The notes under the pieces are model-generated. The model made no database searches. It was given only the letters and a program-made list of their open reading frames with translations, and had not been told where the DNA came from. Below, piece after piece: positions 32,770-41,587 of a DNA stretch of 64,000 nt. The stretch spans positions 930,001 through 994,000 of the forward strand of contig NZ_CP051626.1 in NCBI RefSeq assembly GCF_012844365.1, given 5' to 3'. The stretch comes from Brevibacterium sp. 'Marine' (GTDB taxonomy: Bacteria > Actinomycetota > Actinomycetes > Actinomycetales > Brevibacteriaceae). Positions within the stretch are counted from its first letter, which is position 1; each line of letters opens with the position of its first letter. Position numbers and translations under genes: made by a program.

Positions 32770-35451
32770 TCACCAACCGTTGTGGCGACCGTTCTTCCCT
32801 GCGTTCTTGCCTCCGGGGTGGTCGCCGTCGCGGCTGCCCCAGTGGTTGCCGTTCTTCCCTGCGTTCTTTCCGCCGGGATGATCGCTCGAACCGTCGGCGT
32901 TCGCATCATCGCCTGCGCCGTCGGCGTTGTCTCCGGCATCCGCTTCATCGGAACCGTCGGCGTCGTCGTCCCCGCCCTCATCTGAGGAGTCGAAGAGACC
33001 GACGACGACCGGATCATGGTCGGAAGCCCGGAACTGGTCCGGCGCGTAGAGGTTGGCGATGTTGTAGTTGAAGCGGCTGTATTCGAGCGCCAGGGACTCG
33101 ACCGAGTTGATGTTCCAGACATCGGCCCCGGTGACCGAGTCGAAGGCCGACGGATCCGTACCTGCATCGTTGCCCGCGTCCGAGGCGTCGAGAGCGAGGA
33201 CATGGTCGAGGCTGCCGGTGCGCGAGCCATAGACATAGGTGGATTCGTCCGTCTTCTCAGCGGCGATGTCCTTGTATCCGGCCTCGTAGAAGACCTGCAT
33301 CGGGTCTTCCTGAGTGTAGGAGTTGAAGTCACCGAGGAGATAGACGAGGTCGCTGTCCGCGGCCTCCTGCTGGTCACCGGCGAACCCGACGAGCGATTCG
33401 GCCTGCTTGACGCGATCAGCATTCGACGCGCCCTGACCGTCGCCGGAGTCCTCGTTGCCCGGACCTGAGCCCGACCCCTTGGATTTGAAGTGGTTGGCGA
33501 TCGTCACGAAGGTCTTGTCCTTCTCGACCTCACCGGAGTCGTCCTTCGGAGCGAACGCCTGGGACAGGGGTTCGCGAGCGTTGGAGAACGCATCCTGATC
33601 GTCAAGGATCGTGGACTCGTTCTGCGGGGCCACTTCGGCGGGTTGGTAGATCAGGGCTGTGCGGATGACGTCCTCATCGGACGGGACCGCGGACGGGGAT
33701 TCGACGAAGTCCCATTTCTGGGTCCCGGCCGCCTCGTTGAGGCGTCTGACCAGCGTCGCCAGCGCGTCATCGCGGTCCTTGCCGAAGGCGGCGGAATTCT
33801 CGATCTCCATGAGCGAGACGACCGAGGTGTCGAGCTTGTTGATCGCGGTGACGATCTTCGTCTCCTGCCGCTTGAGGCTCTCCGCGTTCGCGGCACCGCG
33901 GGCATCGCAGCCGCCGCGGACGGTGATGTGGTCACCATTGCGGTCGTCGTAGTACTGGCACCCTGAGAGCTGGTCGCCTGTGGTGGTGAAGTAGTTGAGC
34001 ACGTTGAAGCTGGCGAGGCTGACCTGCCCGCCGACGGCCTCGGGGGCGTCGGTGCGGGTGTCGGTGAACGTGGTCGGCTGCACCGCCTCGGCGTTGGCTC
34101 CGGTCAGGCGGGTCGTCGGCTGGAACCGCCACTTCTCGTGATCGAAGCCGAGCACCACCGGTGAGGTGAAGGTCGCCTGCGCGCCGACGCGGACCGGGTC
34201 CTCCTGGCTGAGGTACGGCAGGGGGATGTCCTTGTCGGCCTTGAGGAAGTTCACGGTGGCACCGTCGTCGAGGACGACCTCGCGGTCGAGGTTCTCGGTT
34301 TCCAGGGCTTTTGCCTCGGGGGTGCCGGGGCGGTGGACGTCGGTGGGTTGGGGCAGGGTGCCCTCACCGGTGGCGAGGACGACCTCACCGTAGGTGTTCG
34401 TGTTGTAGTTGTCGGCGACGGTCAGCGATTCGCTCGGCTGGACGAGCATGCCTTCGAGCGATTCGCGCTTCTCGTCTCCTGCGGGGAAAGCGTCTTCGAC
34501 GGGTTTGACCGCCTCGGCGGGTTCGTCGACTGTTTCGAAGCCGGACGCGGATACGGAGATCTGAGTCTGTCCGTAGTGTTCGGACACGGTGCCGGTGACC
34601 TCGACGTGGTCGTCGATGCTGATATCGGCCACGGTGTCGGGGGAGTAGACGAAGATGCCGTCCGAGGCCCCGGGGGTCGCGTCATCGGCGCCTGCTCCAC
34701 CGGTGCCCGGGGTCTGGATGTAGTAGCCGTTCAGCCCGCCCTCGGGGTAGGCGGCGGTGACGACACCGCGGGTGGTCACGGTCTTGCCCTGGACGGGGCT
34801 GGCGTCGCCGGTGCCCTGGATATCGGCGATCGGGGTGACGCCGTCGGGATCCAGGTCACCGCCGTCGCCGTCGGGCAGGGCATTCGGGGTGGGCGCCGCC
34901 GACGTCCATGCGTCGTCGGTGAGCTGGATCGACTGGCCGCCGGCGGCCGTCGCGCCCGTCGGCTCGGCTTCCTGTCCGACGACCGGTGCGGGGGTATAGA
35001 CGTTCTTCGCGCCGGTGACGCCCTTGCCGCCGACGACGCCGCCGATCTGCTGGAAGTCGACCAACTCACCGTCATCGTCGATGACGAAGGCGCTCGAACC
35101 GTATTCGCCGTCGGCGGCCGAGCCGGCCTTGACGGAGTTCGTGACCGGCACGTCGATGGCCACGGCACCGGAATCACCGACCGTCGTGTCCTCGGGCGCG
35201 GTGATCGTGTTCTCCTGCGCATAGACGCTGCCGCCGCGAGTCACCGAGCCGAAGGTCCAGCCCGAGACATCGGTGCCGGGATCGGCGGCGATCTCGATGA
35301 AGTCGGTCTCGAGAGTGTAGGCGATCTCGGAGATGTGGATGCCGTCTGCCGCAGCGTCTGCTGCGACTGCGGGCGTCGGTGCGAGGGGAAGGGACAGGCC
35401 TGCGACGAGGCTGAGCGCCGCGGCGGAAGAGAGAGTTGTCGTGACTTTCAT
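32770..35451 (-). CDS. Secreted ExeM/NucH-family extracellular endonuclease
   Basis: An 893-residue exported nuclease. Sec signal peptide residues 1-31 (ends AVAAD). An N-terminal lamin-tail-like beta domain (GIHISEIAYTLETDFIEIA), an OB-fold region around 200-310 (TRGVVTAAYPEGGLNGYYIQ), then an endonuclease/exonuclease/phosphatase domain from about 480: LASFNVLNYF, SLMEIENSA, ANHFKSKGS, YLLGDFNSY and DHDPVVVGL are the catalytic motifs. It degrades extracellular DNA. The C-terminus is a long Asp/Gly/Ala stretch followed by two copies of DHPGGKNAGKNG instead of an LPXTG anchor. AAAGG precedes ATG 35451. Confidence 0.92.
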   Translation of the reverse strand: MKVTTTLSSAAALSLVAGLSLPLAPTPAVAADAAADGIHISEIAYTLETDFIEIAADPGTDVSGWTFGSVTRGGSVYAQENTITAPEDTTVGDSGAVAIDVPVTNSVKAGSAADGEYGSSAFVIDDDGELVDFQQIGGVVGGKGVTGAKNVYTPAPVVGQEAEPTGATAAGGQSIQLTDDAWTSAAPTPNALPDGDGGDLDPDGVTPIADIQGTGDASPVQGKTVTTRGVVTAAYPEGGLNGYYIQTPGTGGAGADDATPGASDGIFVYSPDTVADISIDDHVEVTGTVSEHYGQTQISVSASGFETVDEPAEAVKPVEDAFPAGDEKRESLEGMLVQPSESLTVADNYNTNTYGEVVLATGEGTLPQPTDVHRPGTPEAKALETENLDREVVLDDGATVNFLKADKDIPLPYLSQEDPVRVGAQATFTSPVVLGFDHEKWRFQPTTRLTGANAEAVQPTTFTDTRTDAPEAVGGQVSLASFNVLNYFTTTGDQLSGCQYYDDRNGDHITVRGGCDARGAANAESLKRQETKIVTAINKLDTSVVSLMEIENSAAFGKDRDDALATLVRRLNEAAGTQKWDFVESPSAVPSDEDVIRTALIYQPAEVAPQNESTILDDQDAFSNAREPLSQAFAPKDDSGEVEKDKTFVTIANHFKSKGSGSGPGNEDSGDGQGASNADRVKQAESLVGFAGDQQEAADSDLVYLLGDFNSYTQEDPMQVFYEAGYKDIAAEKTDESTYVYGSRTGSLDHVLALDASDAGNDAGTDPSAFDSVTGADVWNINSVESLALEYSRFNYNIANLYAPDQFRASDHDPVVVGLFDSSDEGGDDDADGSDEADAGDNADGAGDDANADGSSDHPGGKNAGKNGNHWGSRDGDHPGGKNAGKNGRHNGW

Positions 35452-35633
35452 GGGAGCCTTTCGGGCGGATGAGCGGCTGTGCGCATCGTGACGATCACGT
35501 GCGCGGTCCCTTGCACCCTAGCGGCTCACTCATCGACGACAGCGGCGAAGATGTGAACAGCTTGTGAACAGTCGGACAGTCCACTGAGTGCTGCAGGTGG
35601 CACTCATCCTACACAACTCACCCTGCCCCCGAA

Positions 35634-35689
35634 CTACCCGACGGCGGCCCAGCAACCTCGCGCGAGGTTGCTGGGCCGCCGTCGGGTAG
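35634..35689 (-). terminator. Perfect 56-bp palindrome, putA terminator
   Basis: Positions 35634-35689 are a perfect palindrome with 28-base arms and no spacer (centre CCTCGC/GCGAGG), 3 bases after the putA stop. In RNA it would form a very stable hairpin. A short TTC follows on the minus strand. It also lies downstream-facing to nothing on the plus strand, so it serves putA. Confidence 0.85.
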
Positions 35690-35692
35690 CAA

Positions 35693-38600
35693 TTAGGAGG
35701 TGAGGGTGGCGGCGAGCTCGTGGAAGTCACGGCTCGGGTTGCCGAAGCGGTGCAGGGTCATCGACACCGCCTGCTCCTGCACGTAGTACCGAAGCTCCAC
35801 TCGTCCCGAGGTTGTCACCGGCTCATCGATGATCGCGACCTCCGGACGGGGTGCGGCTGCAGCCAGCAGCTCGTCCTCGAACCGACCGAGAACGCGGATG
35901 CGGGCACCCACCGTGTCGTCGTAGCGACCCTGACCGACCATCTCGGCGAACTCGGCGGCCGACTCCGTGCGGGCGGGAACACCGGCATTCGTCACCGCGA
36001 TCTTCACCTCGGCTGCCACATCCTCGGCCACGGACAGCTGCACCGGGGAATCGACCGTGGCGGCCGCGTGGAGGGAGCGTTCGAGATCGAACAGGCTCGC
36101 CTCGGCGGTCACGCGCAAGGTGACCGGGCGGGGACGGTAGCGGAAGATGTTCGCCTCCGCGCGCAGTCCCGTGTGGTCCTTCGCCGCACCGAATTCGGCT
36201 TCGAACCAGCGCTTGTCATCGGCCTTCGCCGCCTCGAGGTCCTGGTTGCCGGCATCGGCGAAATGGCCGAAGAGCATGAGGTAGTTCGGGCCGCCTGCCT
36301 TCGATCCCAGCCCCACCGAGGACTGCTTCCAGCCGCCGAAGGACTGCCGACGCACGATCGCACCGGTGATTCCGCGGTTGACGTAGGCGTTGCCGACCTC
36401 GACGCGATCGAGCCAGGTGGCGACCTCCTCGGGGTCGAGGGAATGGATGCCGCCGGTGAGGCCGAAGTCCACGGCATTCTGGAACTCGATGGCCTCATCG
36501 AGGTCCTTGGCATGCATGAGACCGAGCACCGGACCGAAGACCTCGGTGAGGTGGAAGAAGGAACCGGGTTTGACCCCGTCCTTGATTCCCGGGCTCCACA
36601 GGCGCCCCGAATCGTCGAGCTGCTTGGGCTCGAGCAGCCAGGATTCGCCGGGCTCCAGCGTCGTCAGTGCCCGACGCAGCTTGTCCGACGGGTCCTCGGT
36701 CAGCGGGCCCATGGTCGATGCGAGGTTCGAGGGCCAATCGACGACCATCGACGAGGCGGCATCGACGAGCTGGCGACGGTAGCGCTCGGAATCGTAGGTC
36801 GACCCGACCATGATGCCCAACGAGGCGGCCGAGCATTTCTGCCCGGCATGTCCGAACGCCGAGTACACGAGGTCGGCCATGGCGAGGTCTCGGTCCGCCG
36901 CCGGGGTGATGACCAGTGCGTTCTTGCCCGAGGTCTCCGCATTGACGTGGAGTTCGGGACGGAAGGACTTGAACATCGCCGCGGTCTCCGAGGCACCGGT
37001 GAGGATGACCCGGTCGACATCGGGATGCGAGACGAGATGCTGGCCGAGCTCCCGCTCGACCGGTGCGCACAGCTGCAGCACGTCCTTGGGCACTCCGGCC
37101 TGCCACAGGCAGTCGACGATGAGTGCCGAACAATGCGGGGTCGGCTTCGACGGCTTATGGATGACTGCGGATCCGGCCGCCAGCGCCGCAACGGTGCCGC
37201 CGGTGGGGATCGCCACGGGGAAGTTCCACGGGGGAGTGATGACGACCATCTCATCGGGAGTGAACTCCGCGCCCTCGAGGTTGTCGAGCTCGAGCGAATT
37301 CAGCGCGTAGTAGCGGATGAAGTCGATGGCCTCGGATACCTCGGGATCGGACTGCGATGGCATCTTGCCGACCTCGGCCGCCTCGACGGCGATGAACTCG
37401 CCGCGACGGGCAGCGAAGATGTCCGCGGCTCGGTGGAGGATCTCGGCGCGACCGGCGGCGCCGAGGGCCCGCCAGTCGGCAGCGGCGGCGCGACCGCGGG
37501 CGATCATCTCATCGAGTGCGTCCGTGGATTCGACCTTGGGCGCGTTCGGACGGTCGTCGAGGTAGCCGGGGGCGGTCGCCTCGGCGATGATTGTGCGCAC
37601 CCACTCCTGGTTGGCCGGAAGGGACGGGTCGGTGTCGGGTTCATTGAAGAACCGGGTCGGCACCACGGTCTCGCCGAGAGTTTCGGTCGACCGGTTCTGG
37701 TGGCGGTTCGGGGCCGGTGCGGTCTCGCCCTCGGCGTCGAGGATCGATTCGAGCTGGTTGACCGATGCGGTGAATCGGTCGGCTTCGCGCTTGAACACGT
37801 CGTTGCCGTTGGCGAGGTCGAAGATTCCGGACATGAAGTTCTCGGACGCAGAGTTCTCTTCAAGCCTGCGCACGAGGTAGGAGATCGCGACGTCGAACTC
37901 CTTCGGATGCACGGCCGGAACGTAAAGGAGGAGGTCTCCGACGTCCTCGGTCACGGCGGCGGCCTGCTCGCTGGCCATGCCCTGGAGCATCTCGAACTCG
38001 ACGCGGTCGGTCACCGCGCGTTCGACGGAGAGGTGGTGAGCGAAGGCGATGTCGAAGAGGTTGTGGCCGGCCACACCGATGCGCAGCCCCTTCATCCGCT
38101 CCGGGGTGAACAGCCAGTGCAGGACCCGCTTGTAGTTCGCATCCGTGGACTGCTTCGAATCGCACGTCGTGGCAGGCCAACCCGCGATCTCGGCATGCAC
38201 CGTCTCCATCGCGAGGTTCGCGCCCTTGACGAGGCGGACCTTGATCCCGACCCCGCCGTTCTCGACGCGACGGGAAGCGAATTCGCTCAGCCGCTGCACG
38301 GCGCCGAGCGCATCGGGCTGGTAGGCCTGGATGACGATTCCGGCCTCGAGATCCTTGAACTCCGGTTCGGAGAGCAGGCGCGTGAATACCGCGATCGTCA
38401 GTTCGAGGTCCTGGTACTCCTCCATATCGAGGTTGACGAACTTCGCACCGGTCGGGGCTTTCGCGGCCTGCTGGTAGAGCGGACGGAGGCGGTCGACGAC
38501 ATAGTCGACGGTCTCGTCGAAGGCCCACATCGAGATCTGCGAGGCCACCGAGGAGACCTTCACCGACACATAGTCGACATCGTCGCGGGCGAGCAGCCGG

Positions 38601-39100
38601 TGGGTCTGCTCCAGGTGGTTGTCGGCTTCGCCGTCACCGAGCACGGCCTCGCCGAGGAGGTTGATGTTGAGCCGGTGACCGTCGGCGGTGAGCGCGGCGA
38701 CGGTCTTGCCGAACTGCTTGTCCCGGGCGTCGACGACCATATGCCCGACCATCTGACGCAGACGAGTGCGGGCGGCGGGCACGACGACCTGCGGGGCGAT
38801 CTTGGCCAGTGCGGCACCGGCCTTGATCTGCGCGCGGTCGAGGTACGACATCGTCTCAGGGGCGAGCTTGCCGACCTCGGCCAGCGCGTCGGCGGCGGCG
38901 TGGACATCGTCAGTGCGCACGACCCGATCGACGAACCCGACAGTGAAGTCGAGGCCGTTGTCGTCGGAGAGGACGGCGGAGAGGCGTTCGGCCGCGGGGT
39001 TCTTCGCCGTGGTCATCGACGTCGACACTCGCAGCCACCGGCGGACGGTGTCGATCGACTGGGCGGTGAGCGTGGCGAGGTCGGTTTCGGTGTGCAGCAA
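35693..39100 (-). CDS. putA: Bifunctional proline dehydrogenase / glutamate semialdehyde dehydrogenase
   Basis: About 1135 residues. The PRODH barrel occupies residues 80-460 (LNINLLGEAVLGDGEA, VSVKVSSVASQI, FVNLDMEEYQDLELT, IQAYQPDA, KVRLVKGANLA). The P5C dehydrogenase follows at 520-1000 (TPPWNFPVAIPTGG, base in NAETSGKN, nucleophile in GHAGQKCSA, EVFGPVLG), then a C-terminal region. It oxidises proline to glutamate via channelled P5C at the membrane. No N-terminal DNA-binding domain, so it does not regulate itself. Start taken as TTG 39100 with AAGGAG 5 bases upstream; GTG 39136 is an alternative without a ribosome site. Divergent from a composite regulator. Confidence 0.94.
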   Translation of the reverse strand: MLHTETDLATLTAQSIDTVRRWLRVSTSMTTAKNPAAERLSAVLSDDNGLDFTVGFVDRVVRTDDVHAAADALAEVGKLAPETMSYLDRAQIKAGAALAKIAPQVVVPAARTRLRQMVGHMVVDARDKQFGKTVAALTADGHRLNINLLGEAVLGDGEADNHLEQTHRLLARDDVDYVSVKVSSVASQISMWAFDETVDYVVDRLRPLYQQAAKAPTGAKFVNLDMEEYQDLELTIAVFTRLLSEPEFKDLEAGIVIQAYQPDALGAVQRLSEFASRRVENGGVGIKVRLVKGANLAMETVHAEIAGWPATTCDSKQSTDANYKRVLHWLFTPERMKGLRIGVAGHNLFDIAFAHHLSVERAVTDRVEFEMLQGMASEQAAAVTEDVGDLLLYVPAVHPKEFDVAISYLVRRLEENSASENFMSGIFDLANGNDVFKREADRFTASVNQLESILDAEGETAPAPNRHQNRSTETLGETVVPTRFFNEPDTDPSLPANQEWVRTIIAEATAPGYLDDRPNAPKVESTDALDEMIARGRAAAADWRALGAAGRAEILHRAADIFAARRGEFIAVEAAEVGKMPSQSDPEVSEAIDFIRYYALNSLELDNLEGAEFTPDEMVVITPPWNFPVAIPTGGTVAALAAGSAVIHKPSKPTPHCSALIVDCLWQAGVPKDVLQLCAPVERELGQHLVSHPDVDRVILTGASETAAMFKSFRPELHVNAETSGKNALVITPAADRDLAMADLVYSAFGHAGQKCSAASLGIMVGSTYDSERYRRQLVDAASSMVVDWPSNLASTMGPLTEDPSDKLRRALTTLEPGESWLLEPKQLDDSGRLWSPGIKDGVKPGSFFHLTEVFGPVLGLMHAKDLDEAIEFQNAVDFGLTGGIHSLDPEEVATWLDRVEVGNAYVNRGITGAIVRRQSFGGWKQSSVGLGSKAGGPNYLMLFGHFADAGNQDLEAAKADDKRWFEAEFGAAKDHTGLRAEANIFRYRPRPVTLRVTAEASLFDLERSLHAAATVDSPVQLSVAEDVAAEVKIAVTNAGVPARTESAAEFAEMVGQGRYDDTVGARIRVLGRFEDELLAAAAPRPEVAIIDEPVTTSGRVELRYYVQEQAVSMTLHRFGNPSRDFHELAATLTS

Positions 39101-39227
39101 CTGTGCTCCTTCGGTGCTCGGATTCGGTGCTCTCACGTATCGGCGCTGACCGTGGAGCCGGGGTGTGAGATCAGTATGCGCCGCCGAAATCCGGGGGTGA
39201 AGAGATGGAGTGGAACGCTGAGAATGT

Positions 39228-39240
39228 TTGAGTCAGAAGT
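39228..39240 (+). repeat. 13-nt motif in the putA/regulator promoter, inverted copy inside the regulator gene
   Basis: TTGAGTCAGAAGT at 39228-39240 recurs as its exact complement at 40074-40086. The core TGAGTCA is palindromic. The first copy touches the regulator's -10 region; the second lies right before the GntR half of the same gene. Candidate operator. Confidence 0.45.
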
Positions 39241-39242
39241 CC

Positions 39243-39248
39243 TAAGAT
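39243..39248 (+). promoter_or_regulatory. -10 hexamer TAAGAT, leaderless start of composite regulator
   Basis: TAAGAT ends exactly 6 bases before ATG 39255. A weak AGAGGG overlaps the same bases, so a leadered start cannot be excluded. Confidence 0.45.
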
Positions 39249-39254
39249 AGAGGG

Positions 39255-40796
39255 ATGTATTCCGCTGAGTTCCGTCGTGACGCGGTGTCGCTGCTGACGA
39301 CGTCGACCCTCGCCGAGGCGTCCGCGCGCACGGGTGCATCACCGTCGACCCTGCGTCGTTGGGCGAACCGATCCGACCTTGAGGATCGCCCCCGCAGCGG
39401 TCGCCCGCCGATCCAGGAGACTGCCGACCGGGTCGTCGAGGCTCTCGTCGCGACCGCGGGGGCCCGGATCTCCGGGCGAGACTATTCGACCCGTGCTCTG
39501 TCCGAGGCGACGGGGCTGAGTCAGAGCATCGTCTCTCGGTCGGTGAGGGCGCTGACGATCCCCGTCACCGAGGTGTCCGGCGGCTCCGAGCTCGTCCTCG
39601 CTGCCAGCGGGTTTCCCCTCGTCATCGTCGGTGTTCGCAGAATCGATGCAGGTGGAGCAGGTAGTCGTGAGGAGTCCGCGACGATCGTGCCGCCTCGGCG
39701 GGTCCAGCGACGCATCGCCGGAATCACCGCGGCCCTGCGGATTGCGGGAGTCGGGCGGTGGGCACAGCGCTTCGACAGCGAGCATCGGCAGGTGCCCACC
39801 GCCGAACTGCTCGGCCTGCTCGACGGTGACGGTGACTTCCTCGTCTTCGACCCCCTCGGTGAGGTTCCTGACGACCTCTCCGACGGGGCTGGAGCCCGGG
39901 TGGCGGTGTGCGCGGATTTCGACGATTTCGTCAGCGCACTCAAGAGCCGCCTCGGCGAGTGTCAGGACATTCCCGGGTCCCTGCTCGATCTGGTGGCCGA
40001 CCGCGTTCGGCACGGACTCGAAGGAGTGCTGTGGCGGGAATCGGTCCCCTACGAGCCGCAGAGAACTTCCATCACTTCTGACTCAATGGAGATCTCGTCG
40101 TGGCTGCCGAAAGAGACGCGGTCGATCACCGAACACCTGGCGATCGCGCTGCGTGAGGAGATCATCGATTCCGGATACGAACCCGGCGATCGGATCAATC
40201 CGCGCCTGCTGTCGCGTCGCATGCAGGTGCCCAGGGCCTCGGTCGACGCGGCGCTGCGACGGATGGTCGATGACAAACTCCTCGACGGTTCTCGTGGCGG
40301 TGCACGGATCCCCTTGATCACGACGGTCGATGTGCTCGACCTCTATGCCGCGCGCATGGCCATCGGGGAGGTCGTGCTCCGCTCCTTGGCCCTGCGTCCG
40401 CAGCGCTACCTCGTGCCCGTGCAGCTGGCTCTGCGGCAGGTCGAGGCCTCGGCGCCGACGCGCAGCGGAATCGACGTCGAGGACGCCGACCTCCATTTCC
40501 AGCAGGAGCTGGCCCGGGCATCGGGGCTGCGGGAATCGGCGCGTGCCTTCGAGGCCCTGACTCTGCGGCTGCGTCTGTTCATCTCCATTCTGCAGCTCGA
40601 CTATTCTCCGGCCAGCGACCGCATCGTCAGCGACGACCGTGCCATGTTCAGCGCGTTGAGCCGGGCGGACGCGAAGATGGCGATCGAGGTCTGGCGCGGC
40701 AAGGTCGACAATGCGGTGAGGCATATGGCCGGTCTGCTCGGCAGGCGGCGCTTCGACCAGGAGCTGTGGACTCAGCTGACCCGCAGCCTCGGCTGA
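39255..40796 (+). CDS. Composite regulator: transposase-like HTH plus GntR/FCD domain
   Basis: A 513-residue protein of unusual make-up. Residues 1-40 (YSAEFRRDAVSLL ... SPSTLRRWANRS) look like the HTH of IS3-type transposase OrfA, and 50-105 (RISGRDYSTRALSEATGLSQSIVSRSVRAL) form a second HTH. Residues 105-275 match nothing recognised. From 285 a GntR winged helix (ALREEIIDSGYEPGDRINPRLLSRRMQVPRASVDAALRRMV) is followed by an FCD ligand domain to about 505. Divergent from putA, so it probably controls proline catabolism. An in-frame ATG at 40086 would give the GntR/FCD half alone. Confidence 0.8.
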   Translation: MYSAEFRRDAVSLLTTSTLAEASARTGASPSTLRRWANRSDLEDRPRSGRPPIQETADRVVEALVATAGARISGRDYSTRALSEATGLSQSIVSRSVRALTIPVTEVSGGSELVLAASGFPLVIVGVRRIDAGGAGSREESATIVPPRRVQRRIAGITAALRIAGVGRWAQRFDSEHRQVPTAELLGLLDGDGDFLVFDPLGEVPDDLSDGAGARVAVCADFDDFVSALKSRLGECQDIPGSLLDLVADRVRHGLEGVLWRESVPYEPQRTSITSDSMEISSWLPKETRSITEHLAIALREEIIDSGYEPGDRINPRLLSRRMQVPRASVDAALRRMVDDKLLDGSRGGARIPLITTVDVLDLYAARMAIGEVVLRSLALRPQRYLVPVQLALRQVEASAPTRSGIDVEDADLHFQQELARASGLRESARAFEALTLRLRLFISILQLDYSPASDRIVSDDRAMFSALSRADAKMAIEVWRGKVDNAVRHMAGLLGRRRFDQELWTQLTRSLG

Positions 40797-40835
40797 GCAC
40801 GGAAGCCGGGAGCCGCCTCGGCGGGGGTCGTGGTC

Positions 40836-40841
40836 TATATT
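40836..40841 (+). promoter_or_regulatory. -10 hexamer TATATT, leaderless start of uridine kinase gene
   Basis: TATATT ends exactly 6 bases before GTG 40848, the start predicted from the family's usual N-terminus. No ribosome site is present. Confidence 0.5.
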
Positions 40842-40847
40842 TGTGCC

Positions 40848-41459
40848 GTGGAGACTTTGGTTGTGGGCGTGGCCGGCGGAACCGGCAGCGGGAAGACGAC
40901 GTTGACTCAGGCGCTGTTGGACAAGTGCGAGGGGCCGCCGTCGGTGCTTTTCCACGACAACTACTACAAACGGCGCGACGAACTCACCTATGCGGAGCGC
41001 GAGAAGGTCAACTACGACGATCTCGACGCCTTCGACAACGACCTCTTCGTCGACCACCTCACTGCGCTGCGGAACTCGCAGGCGGTCGACAGCCCGGTCT
41101 ACGACTTCTCGATCCACAACCGCAGCGATGAGACGACGCGAGTCGAGCCCGCACCCGTCATCATCGTCGAAGGTATCCTCATCTTCGCCGAACCGCGGAT
41201 CTGCCAGCTGCTCGACATCAAGCTCTTCGTCGACACCGATGCCGATGTGCGCCTGCTGCGCCGGATCAAACGCGATGTCGTCGACCGCGGGCGAACCCTG
41301 CAGTCGGTGGAGGACCAATATCTGGGCACGGTCAAGCCGATGCACGAACTCTACGTCGAGCCGTCGAAGCGCAATGCCGACCTCATCATCCCCGACGGCG
41401 GCCACAACATCGTCGCCATGGACATGATCCTCAACCGCATCCAGCGCGGAGTCGGCTGA
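40848..41459 (+). CDS. Uridine kinase family protein
   Basis: A 203-residue P-loop kinase: VVGVAGGTGSGKTTL at residues 5-19, FHDNYYKRRDEL with the acidic uridine-binding residue, VNYDDLDAFDNDLFVDHL, VDSPVYDFSIHNR, IIVEGILIF and RLLRRIKRDVVDRGRT as the lid. It phosphorylates uridine/cytidine in pyrimidine salvage. Start at GTG 40848 fits the family and lies 6 bases after TATATT, so a leaderless mRNA is likely; GTG 40830 is an alternative. The stop lies inside a 21-bp tandem repeat. Confidence 0.9.
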   Translation: METLVVGVAGGTGSGKTTLTQALLDKCEGPPSVLFHDNYYKRRDELTYAEREKVNYDDLDAFDNDLFVDHLTALRNSQAVDSPVYDFSIHNRSDETTRVEPAPVIIVEGILIFAEPRICQLLDIKLFVDTDADVRLLRRIKRDVVDRGRTLQSVEDQYLGTVKPMHELYVEPSKRNADLIIPDGGHNIVAMDMILNRIQRGVG

Positions 41460-41510
41460 GCCCGAAACGGAGTCGGCTGAGCCCGAAACGGAGGCGGCTG
41501 AGCCGGGAAC
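41448..41510 (+). repeat. 21-bp tandem repeat x3 over the uridine kinase stop codon
   Basis: Three head-to-tail units (41448-41468, 41469-41489, 41490-41510). Units 1 and 2 are identical (GGAGTCGGCTGAGCCCGAAA + C); unit 3 differs at three bases. Unit 1 contains the last codons and stop of the kinase gene, so the array arose by duplicating the gene end into the intergenic region. Confidence 0.85.
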
Positions 41511-41575
41511 AGTTCGTGACCTGCGCGAACGGTCTTCTTCGGGGGCGGTTGCGAAGTCGTGTCAGTGCCGCTGGG

Positions 41576-41581
41576 TACTGT
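41576..41581 (+). promoter_or_regulatory. -10 hexamer TACTGT, leaderless start of DUF222-HNH gene
   Basis: TACTGT ends exactly 6 bases before ATG 41588; no ribosome site between. Confidence 0.5.
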
Positions 41582-41587
41582 CTTCAT

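Noticed and set aside
35720..39250. A very long open frame (over 1100 codons) on the plus strand opposite putA
   Set aside because: It is the antisense shadow of a high-GC gene; its translation is Arg/Gly/Val/Asp-rich with no domain, while the minus strand encodes an unmistakable PutA.
39255..39380. Transposase-like N-terminus considered as an insertion sequence
   Set aside because: No DDE catalytic domain, no terminal inverted repeats and no target duplication; the frame continues into a GntR/FCD domain.
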